This document shows, in pieces, positions 1 to 11,678 of a DNA stretch of 64,000 nt. A program made the translations under genes and the position numbers. This stretch comes from Romanomermis culicivorax (lineage: Eukaryota; Nematoda; Enoplea; Mermithida; Mermithidae). The notes under the pieces were generated by a model. The model made no database searches and had not been told where the DNA came from. It worked only from the letters and a program-made list of their open reading frames with translations. Where the stretch lies: NCBI GenBank assembly GCA_963922205.1, contig CAWUHX010000031.1, forward strand, positions 62,001 to 126,000, read 5' to 3'. Every line of letters begins with the position of its first letter. Position 1 is the stretch's first letter.

Positions 1-3000
1 ATTTAATCCCCAAGAGTCATACAATTCCCAGAGTTGAGTAAATAGAGTATTCTGCCTAAATCTCCTCTGAGCTTTCATTTTTTTTCTCTTCCCATTTTTT
101 TCTCTTCAATTTGGGCCTCCATTCACTGCGTGTGATCGGATAGGTTACTGTAGCACCGTAGGCCTTTTGGTTACAGTACGACTGTGATTTGCACGTACTC
201 TAACTACAGTATACATGGGTACTGGTACTTGAGTATCACAGCCCATGAGGTTTTCACAGCCCCTGAGGGTTTCAGGATCTCCAATCACGAGATACAGTAC
301 ACCCTCCACTCTTGATTCTGGACGTCAAGTGTGGTCGTGATTTGTTATCTTGTGTCCGGTATGTGTGTTAACACACTCTTTCAAACTTTTTCTTATCTTC
401 ACTGAGCACTTGCCAAGTTGCTCATTTTTCCGGCCAAAAAAGCCAGAATTTTACTGTTGACACATATAACACCATACTTAGCAGATCACATTGCTTATCT
501 TTCGGGTCTCAAATTTTATTTTATTTACTCTACTTTTTATTTTCTCGGCCTTCTATGCATAGCGTGTGACCCAATTATAATAACTTTTTCACCCAATAAA
601 TTTTCTTATCTCAAAAATCAACTCAAATAAAAACTAATAACCCATTTTTTTCTCTCCTTTTCTAAACAAACAAATAAAAAATTTATCCTTTTTCCTACCA
701 AAAATACACAAAACATTCTCTTTTCCACTCCTATTCAAATTTATCAAAAACAAAAACTTTTTCTTCATCGGTCACACATACGTCATAGTTGGCAACCGTT
801 CAGTAGGTCATTTTTATTATTTTTTCCACTACTGCACGGTCTTCTTTTCTTTTTCTTCTTTCTCTATAGGTAGTTGCACGTGGTGAGGATCTTACCGATC
901 GGGACCACTGACGTTAGCAACAACTACTTATTGGGTTGTTGTTCTGAGGTGATGTGTCTCGAGCGACCCTACCTCTGACGTCCGCAACTACCTCACATGC
1001 TGCTGTTGCACTGAGGCGTGACTAGCGGGGTCATTCCTCTGACGTCAGCAATGGCCGCATGGCATGTGGCCATTAAGGGGTTGATGGTTCTCCATGTCCT
1101 CCCCCTGCGTCTGCAACAGCTGCATCCCTTGCTGTTGCTTTAAGGGGTGGGTGGCCCTCTGGCTCTACCTCTGACGTCAGCAATGGCAACGTAACAGGTT
1201 GTTATTGCGGGACGGTGACCATATGGCACTGTCTTTCTGACGTCTGCAACAGCAGAGGCTCGTGTTGTTGCACTAGGATTAGTCCGCTATTCCGACTTCA
1301 GTCCTTGACGTCAGCAACAACAATGCACGGTATTGTTGTTCGGAGATGTGAGGCCTTACAAACTGCACATCTGGCATCTGCAACAACTGCATCTCATATC
1401 ATTGTCCTAGGATAACTGAGACTCAGCTATTACCTTTTGACGTCAGCAACGGCGATGCTCCGTGTTGTCGTAGCAAGGTTGCTGGCCCAGGGCCCTGCCT
1501 ACTGATGTCAACAATGATAATGTCTCTATTCCAGTATCCCAATTAAGACTTCACAGTCTTATTCTGGCGTCAGCAACGGCCATGCCCCATATTGCCGTAA
1601 GAAGTTTGTAGCTGTAGGCCCTTACTTCTTGGCATACATACTGCAATATGAGATTATGGCACTTACATCCCAGTCACCTGAGGTCAGCACCGAGTGTGTG
1701 GTGGTGTATATCACATCTTTTGACGTCAGCACCGGGTTACTGTGGGTTTCCGAGATGCCACTTGAGTCCTAGGTAATGATTGGAGTATTACCTTCTCACC
1801 TATGGCTCTTGTTCTAGGGTTGTGTCTGTGTGTTACTGGTGCCTGGGAAACATCAGTAGACATACTCACTCAATCTGGGATGCACTCGGTCTGTGATACT
1901 GATCAAGTTGTCCGCAAGGGTAGCAGCTCTGATGGATCAGCACGTGACTACTCTTTTAAGCTTTAACTGCAGGTTCGAATGGGTTTACACTCGGCCTCAG
2001 CTGTGTTGGTTGTTCAACATATGCAACCGTTAGGCATTTGCAGTCAGTACTGCCTGTGTCTAACAACGGCAAGGGTTGACAACCTACTTGTAAATTTTCT
2101 TATCTAAATTCTCGCATTTCTTTCTCATCTATAATCACCTTTAGTGTCCCCACCAGAATAATTCCTCAGGAATTATGGCACAGCCACTGGTTGGGCCTAA
2201 AGTGTAAAAGACCCTCCTGTATTCATTTCTTTACACTCAAACGCCTTTGTTAGCTGGCCTAATAATGTCGGCACTAGAGTCGCCCTTAATCCTGAATCCG
2301 CCTCTGTTGGTTTGTCCCTTAGCATAATATAACCGCTAGTCCGCCTAAGCGAAGGTGTTCGAGTTGGCCTAAACACGTTACAACTAAGTCCGCCTTAGCT
2401 CCTCACTTTACACTCACTTATTCGAGACAGACTGTACCCCTGATCTCAAGATGCGTTGAGCCTAGCCTCGATTCATAGGAGGAAGCCTGCATTTCCCCAC
2501 CTCCATTTTTGGCACAGCTGGGCCAAGAACCCCCATGCCCTTTTACTGACTGAGTGTGTCAGAATAGCACCTTGGTACCTGGTGCTTTTATATCTCAACT
2601 GGTGACCTGCCATCCTCACTTCATCTTAGTGAACAGAAACCCGGCCCCCAGCTGTATATAATACTCCTGGAGAGTTCCCGTTCTGTTCTGAATGCGCATT
2701 CCCGTTTTGGGCACGGTTGTAGCATACACGCGAATGAGGTCCTCCCGGGATCCTCCTGTCTAGTCATCACACTTTTCAGAGTTCGCAATTGCTCCTAGTG
2801 AGTGAGGCCGATTGCGTAATAGCGCGTTCCCCTTTGCCTAGTCTGGTTTGTAAACTAATTTTGTCCCTATCTATTTGCATCCACTAAGTTTATTTTAAGT
2901 TGTCCCCCTTTACTTATTAATTCCTAAGCTACTCCATGCGCTACTCCTGGTGAGTAGGACTTTGTCAGTTACGAGCCCTCCCATATCCCAAAGTTTGTAA

Positions 3001-3583
3001 ACTAGCACACTGGACTTAACCTCCAAATAAAATTCTCTTTTGAGCGGGTTTATCTGTACGTCCTCATGTCGATCCCTTAATTTTATGGTTGAAGTTCCAC
3101 CACTTTTATTCAAATTTATTTTACTTTTGGTTCAAATAACCGGGTCTTGCCCCATTCATCTCTAAAGTTTGGGTATAATTTTCCCTCTCTTTACACTTGG
3201 GTTATCCCCTCTTTCACTACGTAGGTGACCAGATAAATTCCCTTCTGAGTCAACCTATCTTTTCTTTTGGCTGTTCTGAGAGCTAAAACCTTGTTTTTTT
3301 CTAGCCCCATCGCTGAGTGGCCGCTAGATATTGTAAATAACAAGAGTTACATCCTCAACACGCCGTCGCGCAAACGATCTCGTACTTCCCGCGCTTCCTC
3401 GCCACGCGACTACAAAAGTAACTCTTACTTCACTTCTACAAAATAGAGACACCTAGACGTTCCTGTCACCTTAGTACTGAGCTTAAGCAGACAAGTGAGC
3501 CCCTCTCTATTCAGTTTGATCGAATAACTTCACAGGCACGATCATCAGTCTTAGATACCTTACAGGAAGATGAATTCTCATCT
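1..3583 (+). other. Long 5' leader of retroelement copy 1
   Basis: About 3.5 kb before the gag start with no convincing protein. It is conserved in copy 2 (32256-35753, minus), so it belongs to the element. It holds a T-rich stretch (about 60-120 and 640-860), the phased hairpin array at 909-1740, and a tract at 2240-2420 with repeated GTCCGCCT-like words. A short reading frame at 418-630 is conserved in copy 2 but starts at TTG, is T-rich and hydrophobic, and is probably not translated. The leader is far longer than is usual for LTR elements. It may hold packaging or translation signals; that is inference. Confidence 0.6.
905..1745 (+). repeat. 66-bp-phased array of CRE-like motif plus hairpin
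   Basis: The word TGACGTCAGCAAY and close variants starts at 909, 976, 1040, 1106, 1172, 1238, 1306, 1372, 1438, 1503 and 1565, then at 1679 and 1721. The first eleven are spaced 62-68 bp. Directly after most copies is an inverted repeat: GCAACAGC/GCTGTTGC at 1112-1138, AATGGCC/GGCCATT near 1050, AACAACAAT/ATTGTTGTT near 1318, and a stem with two G.T pairs near 1180. Stem sequences differ between units but stay paired. The array is kept in copy 2 at 34100-34935 on the minus strand. Confidence 0.85.
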
Positions 3584-5246
3584 ATGAAGTCAGAAATTGA
3601 TTTACCTTCACAGATTGAGAATAAGGTCCAAGCTGCATTTGAGAATGCCCTTGGACCACTCAACCAAAAGCTGGAGGCTATGAATGGCAGAAGGCACCCT
3701 CCTGTGTCCAGCTTCATGGCCCCTCGTGCCTTTTCAGGTGCTTTTGGTGAGTCAATAACGGATTTTATATCTCACTTTACCCGCTTCTTTACACTTCAAG
3801 GGGTAACAGAAGTGGATCATGCATATAAAACTGCGTTTTTGGAGTCTTGCCTCACAGGTCCTGCTCTGGCATCCTACCGGGACTTTAGCAGTGGTACTCC
3901 GCAGCCTACCTGCTACGAAGAGTTCACAGCTTTTCTTAGGAGAGACTTTCCAGTAGGGCATGACTCAGATCTGCATCAGCAGTTGATTCAAGATCGCCTG
4001 CAGAAGCCGACTGAGTCCGCGATAGTCTACCTTGAGCACCTTAAGAGACTGTCCAGGGTGGCTTATCCGGATCTCGTGACTGACGTTAGGGATTCTATTA
4101 TTAAACCTATCTTTCTGAGAGGGTTGAAACCAGTCCTTAGAGATAGTATTAAATTCAGGGAGTTCACAACTCTTGAAGAGACTCTCAAAGCAGCCTGTTA
4201 TGCCGAATCGCAGATTTTTCGGGATGAGATTAGGTATACTGCCTCATCTAATGCTGTTTTCTCTTCAGAACAAAGGACCGCCGACACCATCAGGTCAATG
4301 TTGAATCAAAGGGGCACCGCTCAATGTCCGTTGGTAACGCCATCCGACAAAATTCGACGTTTACAATCGGAGATGGCCCAGCTTACGGCTCAGGTTGCTC
4401 GACTTACGGCTCAGCAATCGGCGCCACCTTCGAGAAATTCGACGCCGTCATCGACGCCATCGACGCATGTCCAAACCACCGGCAATCGCCCGTCAGGGGC
4501 ACATTTGCAGATGTGCTCCTACCATGGATGCTGCACCCACAACGACGCTAATTGCCAGGCCCAACATCCCAATAGCGCCAGCCCTAGCACCGCCACTGCC
4601 ACCGGCGCCAGCTGTTGCTATTTTTGTCGAACAAGGGCACATCCAACTGACCGATGCAACAGACCCTGCCGGCATTGCGGAAAGCTATGAGTGCACAGGG
4701 CTCAGGCCTGCCCAAATCAAATTTCGACATTGCCTGGTGAGACTAACTTTAGTAATTCTGGTTACTCTCCTCAGTGGGCAAGTGGAAATTTTTGGTGATA
4801 TGCTAATCCAACTCCTCACGGGACAGGGAACCAATATCGGTCACCTCCACAGCAAAATAATGCTGTAGCGGCTACCGACGGTCGTCTTCACCCAGATCTC
4901 TTTGATCTGGATGATGAAGTTCTGGCTGAACATCTGGCAGATCACTCACAACTGTGTTATCCTGTCTGTATAATCAGTATTGGGTTTTCAGCTGCCGCAG
5001 TGGTTTCGGCATCGACTCCCTCGTCAGCCTTTCCACTGCCCCCACCGAAATACCCGACGCCAGTCAACGTAAACCGGTCAATGGCACCAAAAACGACTGG
5101 CAACGTCAGCGTAATCGCGTGGTATCGACCGACAGAAGGTACAATGGCGCCGCCCGCACGTGTTATCAACCAGGGACCGCCGCCCGGAATTCCCACGGAC
5201 TCCGCGTTGGAGGTCGTCGGTCAGTTGGAATCGATGAATCTGATAG
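3584..5246 (+). pseudogene. gag: gag of copy 1, interrupted by two TGA codons
   Basis: Structural capsid/nucleocapsid polyprotein of the retroelement. The first reading frame (3584-4690, 368 aa) holds a retrotransposon-gag-like helical capsid region (about residues 45-215), a Pro/Ser/Thr-rich linker, and a CCHC zinc knuckle (CYFC..H..C, about residues 346-359). A TGA at 4688-4690 cuts a second knuckle; copy 2 has CGA there. A second TGA lies at 4796-4798, where copy 2 has a Cys codon. The frame then stays open to 5246, where an 86-nt intron is predicted. The C-terminal part is acidic, then proline-rich. The ATG at 3584 is the first in frame; the frame is open upstream to about 3420 without another ATG. 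The matching ATG is conserved in copy 2 at 32255. Confidence 0.85.
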
Positions 5247-5332
5247 GTAAACTACCTTCTTTTTCTGAAGTTTCAGATCTGGAAATCAGATGTCCTTATA
5301 AGTCACCGGCTTTAACGATTTCTTGTTTACAG
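5247..5332 (+). other. Predicted 86-nt intron joining gag to ORF2
   Basis: GTAAAC donor at 5247 and TTGTTTACAG acceptor ending at 5332. Removing it fuses the gag frame to the ORF2 frame, which has no good ATG at its 5' end. Copy 2 has the same 86-nt interval (30515-30600, minus) with the same splice dinucleotides and the same frame effect. A plus-one or minus-one frameshift is the alternative explanation. Confidence 0.5.
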
Positions 5333-5928
5333 ATTCCTCATCCGTCACCGACCCGATGCGGGCTGTTTGGTCAACCGATTTGGCCAAAAAGTATCCGCAC
5401 CTCCCCTGGGCGCTGCTCAACGAGCCATTCGAGGTTGAGGCGTATACGGCCGCCGACGTCATGCTATCAGCGCCAACGGTGTTGCGGATTTTTGGACCCG
5501 ACACGTCTCGACAGGCGCTCGAGTTTATCCCCGACGGAACTATTCGTGCCACCCCAGTGGACAAGATCCTGTTGGATGGTGAACCATCATTGCCCGCAGT
5601 GGACGCCATCCGCCGCACTGTGGAGGAGGCCAGTCGCAACGTGTGGCCCACAGCAGTTGTTGCCACGTCACCGACAACAACGACAACGGGAGCCAAAACA
5701 CTGGCAGCGATTGGGCAACAGCAACCAGTCACCAATGCCTTTGGAGAACCCTTGCCTGCCATTAACAACGCTGTCAACGTCATCGAGGTGTCGCCATTTC
5801 CAACGGCAACCGTCCCGCGGTCCCCAAAGATTGGCGTTCTTCGAGAAGTCCACCCGTGCGGAGGCTTGGTCATCGACTTCCCCAGAGAGGAGTCCTTGTT
5901 GTCCGATGACGACGATGTCGAAGAATGA
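5333..5928 (+). CDS. ORF2, acidic protein of unknown function between gag and env
   Basis: About 198 codons ending at a TGA at 5926-5928. The protein has no motif I recognise. It contains a Trp/Pro-rich N-terminal part, a Thr-rich linker with five consecutive threonines, and a strongly acidic C terminus. The same frame is conserved in copy 2 (29922-30514) with many amino-acid-conservative changes while overlapping frames are not, which supports it being the real product of this stretch. If the intron is spliced it would be the C-terminal domain of a longer Gag; otherwise it needs a frameshift. It could be a Gag extension comparable in position to a matrix or p6-like domain, but that is only inference. 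Confidence 0.6.
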
Positions 5929-5992
5929 AGCCGCCCGAAGGGTGAAAATTGTAAATTTTGGTGTACATTTGCAAACACCATTTGTAAATATT

Positions 5993-7673
5993 ATGTTTGT
6001 AATAAATTGGGCCTTCGTAACACTACTGTTCTTAGGAATGAGCTCTGCAACACATGCTACTCAATACCAATTTTGTGGTCTTTCAAGAAGCGGTCATCCA
6101 CTTGAGTTACCTCAAAAAGTTGAATGCAAACCACCAAAATCTTCGTGGAGTCCACGACGCATGAATGTTACAGTATATGTACCTATTTCTGATCCAATCA
6201 CGACTAAAGCATGGAAATGTACTTTGCGGAATCGTAAGGTATGCACAAATACTGGTTTTTTCGGATCTAGGGGCATTACTGCAGACGTCATAACCACTCA
6301 GCATCTCGCGCCTGCGGGGTGTACACTGGCACATCGCACAAAGGTGTTTGGTTTACAAAAGCTCGTGGAAATACATCCAGGCTTTTATAGCACTAACCAA
6401 ACACTAGAGGTGATGTACTCATGGTGCTGCAATGAAGTCTGCAAGACAGTGACTAACCTCTTCATCGAGGAGGGACAGGTCCCTTTGTGGGATGGCACTA
6501 CAGCTCCAAGCACCTCAGGAGATGTAGGTGGATGCAGTCCCACTGCAGGTCAATGCACTACTCTTGACGGGGTAATTATTTGGCCTGCCACAAACTTTAC
6601 AGCACAGTGTAATTACACTGCAATTACACCGCAGGGTAATTACACTGCATCTGTATCAGGGAACCATATCATCATCGATGATTTGCAGGTAGCCCTGAAG
6701 ATCCCGGGAAACTCTCGTGTGTTTCGGCTGTGTCCTGACCTCCGGTCGAATACAGTAAGAATGGATCAGGGTCTTCTTCTACCCATCCACGGAAGATTTA
6801 ATTTGACCCAAAGGTTGTTTGGTTTGGCAAAGGACTCCCATCCTGACCCCGTCAATGCCAAACTGAATTACCTGGCTCACCAGATCAAAGAGTCGGAAAT
6901 TAACAATTTTCGATTCTCAACGCTACCTTGATCTGACTTGGCAGTTGCTTTGTTTTGACCCTACACTAGGAGCCCGGGCATTCCTTCAGAGGAATGATCT
7001 GACGGCAGAATTTACGGGTGAAGCACTGACAATATGGCTGTGTCAAAAGGTCAACGCCACTTATGTCTACCATTTGTGCCGAGTGGGGGACACCTGTTAC
7101 AAGTATCTACCCATACAGGTTGGCGGTACCATTTATTTTGCCACCCCCCGTGGCCCAGATCTCACTAAATTCAGCCCAAAGATGCGGTGTGACCACCACT
7201 TTACAGGGATTTTCCGAAATCGCTCTGGCTGGTTTACTGAGTCTGGCATGGTCCATGTGAGCCACATTCCGCTTGAACTTTTCTGGAAACAGGGCTTCAA
7301 CGTCACTCACTTTGATGCTCCTACTCTCTTTCATGATCAGTTGGTGATGACCCTTTTGAGTTTTGCTTTCTTTAAACAATATGTTTACAAGACTGAGCAA
7401 ATTGAAGCGGTTTTCAACCGGTTAATAAACTTTACCACTGGTCTATCCCTACAACAAGATTCTCTCTATCAGGCAGTTGCAGGGGTAGGGATTGACATCA
7501 AGGTGTCTCTGGAAGGTGTTGGTCTGGCAGCAAACCATGTGATTACTGGCCAACAGCACAACCTCATGCAGGGCTTACAGTCTCTTTTGAGTGGACCAGT
7601 GCAGTTGATCTTCAACAGGTCCGGGTCTCAATCAAGGTCAAGGACTTCGTCCATTTCTGGGCCACCCTCGTGA
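5993..7673 (+). pseudogene. env: Envelope-like glycoprotein of copy 1, broken
   Basis: Probable membrane-fusion or receptor-binding glycoprotein. From the ATG at 5993 there is a hydrophobic signal peptide of about 25 residues, then a Cys-rich ectodomain with many N-x-S/T sites (including NVT, NQT, NFT, two NYT, NLT and NAT). A 26-nt deletion relative to copy 2, near 6916, shifts the frame; the continuation runs from about 6945 to 7673 in another frame. A second deletion of about 675 nt at about 7618 removes the C-terminal membrane anchor that copy 2 still has. The gene sits between gag/ORF2 and pol instead of after pol. I cannot assign it to a known envelope family (baculoviral F, phlebovirus, herpes gB or chuvirus types) from the sequence alone. 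Confidence 0.7.
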
Positions 7674-7748
7674 GCCTCCTCAGTTGCTTCATCACGTGGG
7701 TCGACCAGAGGAAGCCGGACTTCTTCTAGATAGGCTAGTGGTCATTTT

Positions 7749-10700
7749 ATGGCCAGGTCAGGATCAAACTGTCCTAGGCCCCCGCCTGGAAATTCTCCAG
7801 TTACACTAGAGAAAGGCCGGTTTCACGAGCCTAGTTATTCTGATGCACCTGCACCCCCTGTACTAGAGGTGCCACCACTCTCTGATACTGAGGTCGAATC
7901 ACTAGGAGCTACTCAGAGCTCAGGAGAAAGATCAGATCATGTACTCACTGTTCAGGTCAATCCTACTCCTAGGATCATTCTGGAAACATCGGTTGGTTAT
8001 GCTCTGGTAGGATTACTCAGACGCACTGGTTTGCCCATCCCGAAGCGAACCAATGCGCCAGAGTCGAGCTTTGATGACTCTGTGCCTGACCCAGGTCATG
8101 TAGTATCAGCTTTCTACCCGACTGAAATGGGGACCCCTCATATCACGGTTCTACTGAACAATTGGGTAGAGGCCAAAGCTCTAATTGAAACTGGAGCAGT
8201 TTTCTCGCTCCTGGATCACAAGTTGGCGGTCCAGTTACCCGACTTGGTACTCACAGAGACTAGGGCTCGCCCCATAGCAGCCAGTGGGTCTCAGATTCTA
8301 CTGCTAGGCGCTGCCTATGTCACGGTAACAGTGGCTGATGTCTCTGAACGTCTTCAAGTCCAGGTTCAGGAGAATTGCTCGGCTGAACTGGTCCTGGGGA
8401 CGAACTTCCTCGGACGCTTCAACTGCATCAGTTTGAACTGGGAAAAATCCTTTCTCCAGTTCAAGGAACTTCGGATTCCGTGTGAGGGCCTCATCCACAA
8501 TCCGACCTCTGCTCGTGGGGCACTACCCTTGCAGGAGTTGATTGTCCTTGAGCCTCGCTCGCTAATGCAATTCACTGCACCTGTACCTTCAATGTATGCA
8601 ACTGTGCCCGAAGTAGCTTTCTTTCCTAAGCCTCTTTTGGGACAGCAATGCAATGTATACTTTGCTGGTACTGTGAGTACTGTTACCAATGGTCGCATAC
8701 CCCTACTGGTAGTCAACCCAAGTACACACTCAGTGGTTCTCTACCCACACACGACCATCGGTCATGTGCAGATGCATACTGATTCCTCACAGGGATCAGC
8801 AGTCAAGTCTGAAACCATTCTTGACCGTAAGTGGGTTGAAGCCAATGCTGTGATATCTTCAGATATCTCCTCACCGGATAAAGCAGCATTGCTCGATCTG
8901 CTGGTCGCATTTACTGACCTCTACGCTATTGATGAAAAGGACACAGGTTCCACTGACCTCATACACCACGAGATCAGCACGGGTGACGCTGGACCAATCC
9001 GCCGTTTCCCTTACCGCACCGCGCCCAAGGAAAAGGATCTCATCATACAAGAAGTCAAGGCGCTCCAGGAAAAAGGTATTATTCAGCCTAGCACTTCCCC
9101 CTGGGCTACTAACACTGTTCTGGTTCGCAAGAAAAATGGGTCACACCGGATGTGTGTTGATTTTCGTTGTCTTAACGAGGTTACGAAAAAGGATGTTTAT
9201 CCTCTCCCACAGATTGATGATATCCTGGCCACACTCAAGGGTATGAAATACTTTACTACCCTTTACCAGGCGAATGCCTACTGGTCTATACCTATTGCCG
9301 AGGCAGACAAAGAGAAAACGGCGTTTAATACGCCTATTGGACTTTATGAGTTCAACTATCTGCCCTTTGGTCGCTGCAATGCCCCTGGGACGTTTCAACG
9401 CCTCATGGATCTGCTTCTTAGGGGATTGCAGTGGCGCACTGCACTGACCTATCTCGATGACATCTTGGTGTTCGGAAACTCTCACACCCAGATGCTTGAG
9501 CACCTGATGGATGTGTTTATGCATCTCCGTCGGGGTGGAATGAAGCTCAGACTGAGCAAGTGCAAGTTTTCGCACTCTGAGGTAGAATATCTTGGGTACC
9601 GCATCTCACAGAAAGGTCTCGAGCCGGATAAAGTCAAATTGGCTGCCACCAAGGATTTGCCCATTCCACAAAACGCTAAAGACATCAAGTCTTTTCTTGG
9701 TCTGGTGTCTTTTTATAGGCGTTTCATCCCTGGTTGCCCTCGGCTCAGCGAGCCGCTGACCAAGCTCTTACGGAAGGAAGTTACCTTTCAGTGGTCAAAA
9801 CCTCGGCAAGCGGCGTTCGACGAACTCCGAAGGCTGTTGTTGAACCCTCCTGTCCTGCGCCATCCGGACTTTACGAAATCCTTCATACTTCAAACTGATG
9901 CAAGTATTTCAGGGATAGGAGCAGTTCTGAGCCAGTCAGACGAAAATGGATACGACCATCCTGTTGCGTACGCCAGTAGAGGGTTAACAGCAGCTGAGAA
10001 GAACTACACTATTACGGAGTTAGAGACTCTCGCTGTTGTCCATTTCGTTAAGCACTTCCGGCCTTACCTCTTTCAACATGAGGTGGTCGTTCAGACCGAT
10101 CACACTGCTGTAAAGGTGGTGTTAGAGAAACTGAACCCTTCGTCCCAAATAGCTCCGTGGGGCCTCGCGTTAGCTGAATTCAAACCGATTATTCCGCCGC
10201 GAAAAGGTCAGTCTAATTGTAATGCCGACGCATTATCAGGCCTTCCTGATCCTAATTCCCTTGCCGTGGAGAGTATTGATGATATTCCCCTATACAGACC
10301 CGAGGGAGAAGTTATGATGATCTCCGATGGTGCGCAGCACCTGGCGAATTCATCCCAAAGGACCACCAATGGTGTGCAGCACCTGGCCAGGTCTGAGTCT
10401 TACGCAGAGATATCACAGGATGCGCAGCACCATGACCTTCTTGCAACTCAATTTGAGGATCCGGAATTAGCCTCCATTCTTAGGTCACTAAAACCCTACA
10501 GTGATCAGAATGATGTTAATGGCTACCACCTGTTGGTTAACATCCTCCAGAAGTGGACAGGCGAGTCCAACAAGATTGTTGTCCCTCGGTCAATGGTTAC
10601 TACCATTATTGAGGCTCATCATAATGACATCCTTGCTGGACACTTTGGTGCAAAATGTACCGCAAGGCTTATAGCCCGCCCGTACCACTGGCCTTCCCTC

Positions 10701-11678
10701 AGTGCGGACGTCAAGTCCTTTTGTCAGTGGTGTGATCTTTGCCAATGGAATAAACCCGCAAGACAAAAGACCCGTGCAACTCTGAAACCGATCTCCATTA
10801 CGGGTCCGTTTCACTGAGTCGGTGTCGACTGTATGGGACCAATGACCACTAGCGAAAATGGAAACTGTTTTATTGTAGTCTTCATAGACTACTTTACTAA
10901 ATGGGTCGGAGCTTTCGCTACTCCGGACATCACTGGGCAAACCATAGCTCGACTCTTTGTTACACAAATTGTCTGCAGACATGGGGCACAGCAGATTCTT
11001 CAGTCTGATTGTGGTACTGATTTCACGTCCAAACTGATGACTGAAATCACTGCCATTTGTTCAACTAAGAAAATCCACTCCACCGCTTATCATCCCATGA
11101 CAAACGGAGAAGTGGAAAGGGCTAATCAAACGCTAGCTACACTGTTACGTATGTATGTCCACCAAGGTCATACTGATTGGGATGAACACCTGGCGTTCGC
11201 TGTCAACATTAGCATGAATGAGTCCACAGGGTATTCACCCTTTGAACTCATGTATAGTCGTACACCCATGCTACCTGTTGATGCAGCGCTCTCATTCAAC
11301 CCTCCGGCTCATATCATAGATGTTTCTACTTATGATATGGAGGTCAAACGGCATTTTACGAATGCCTTGACCTTGATCCAGAGCAGGATTGAGAGATCGC
11401 AGGCGGCTTATGCTAGGTCCTACAACCGCATGGCACGAGATGTCTCTTACAAAGTTGGGGATCAGGTGCTCAAACTGTGCACCACCGGAAAACGTGGCCT
11501 AACGCCCAAATTACTGCCCATTTATGATGGCCCCTACTTTGTCACGAATGTGACCTATCCCAATGTCACCATTCGACTTGAGACTGACCAAGAGGATACT
11601 GTACATGTCAACCAGCTTAGACGCTACGTGTCACGTGCTCAGCCTACAGAAGAGGAGGAGATACCTTCCACTTCTTAG
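7749..11678 (+). pseudogene. pol: pol of copy 1: protease, RT, RNase H, integrase with one TGA
   Basis: Polyprotein for reverse transcription and integration. Order by residue from the ATG at 7749: retropepsin-like domain with ETG at 147-149 in place of DTG; RT with motif A at about 503-512, where the catalytic Asp is Tyr506, and YLDD at 568-571; RNase H with the QTDAS, ELETLA and QTDH blocks; an integrase zinc region (HH near 957, then CQWCDLC); then a TGA at 10815-10817. The same frame resumes with the integrase catalytic core (D in GVDC, D in QSDCG, E in NGEVER) and a GPY/F-like module near 11540, ending at TAG 11678. Copy 2 has Asp at both substituted catalytic positions and a Gln codon at the stop. 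This product would lack protease and polymerase activity. Confidence 0.9.

Noticed and set aside
418-630. Conserved small hydrophobic ORF in the leader
   Set aside because: It starts at TTG, is T-rich, and its conservation equals that of the surrounding leader DNA.
5000-6931. A single 643-residue protein from gag end into env
   Set aside because: The stretch 5247-5990 in this frame is open in copy 1 only; copy 2 closes it near 30143, and the ORF2 frame is the better conserved one there.
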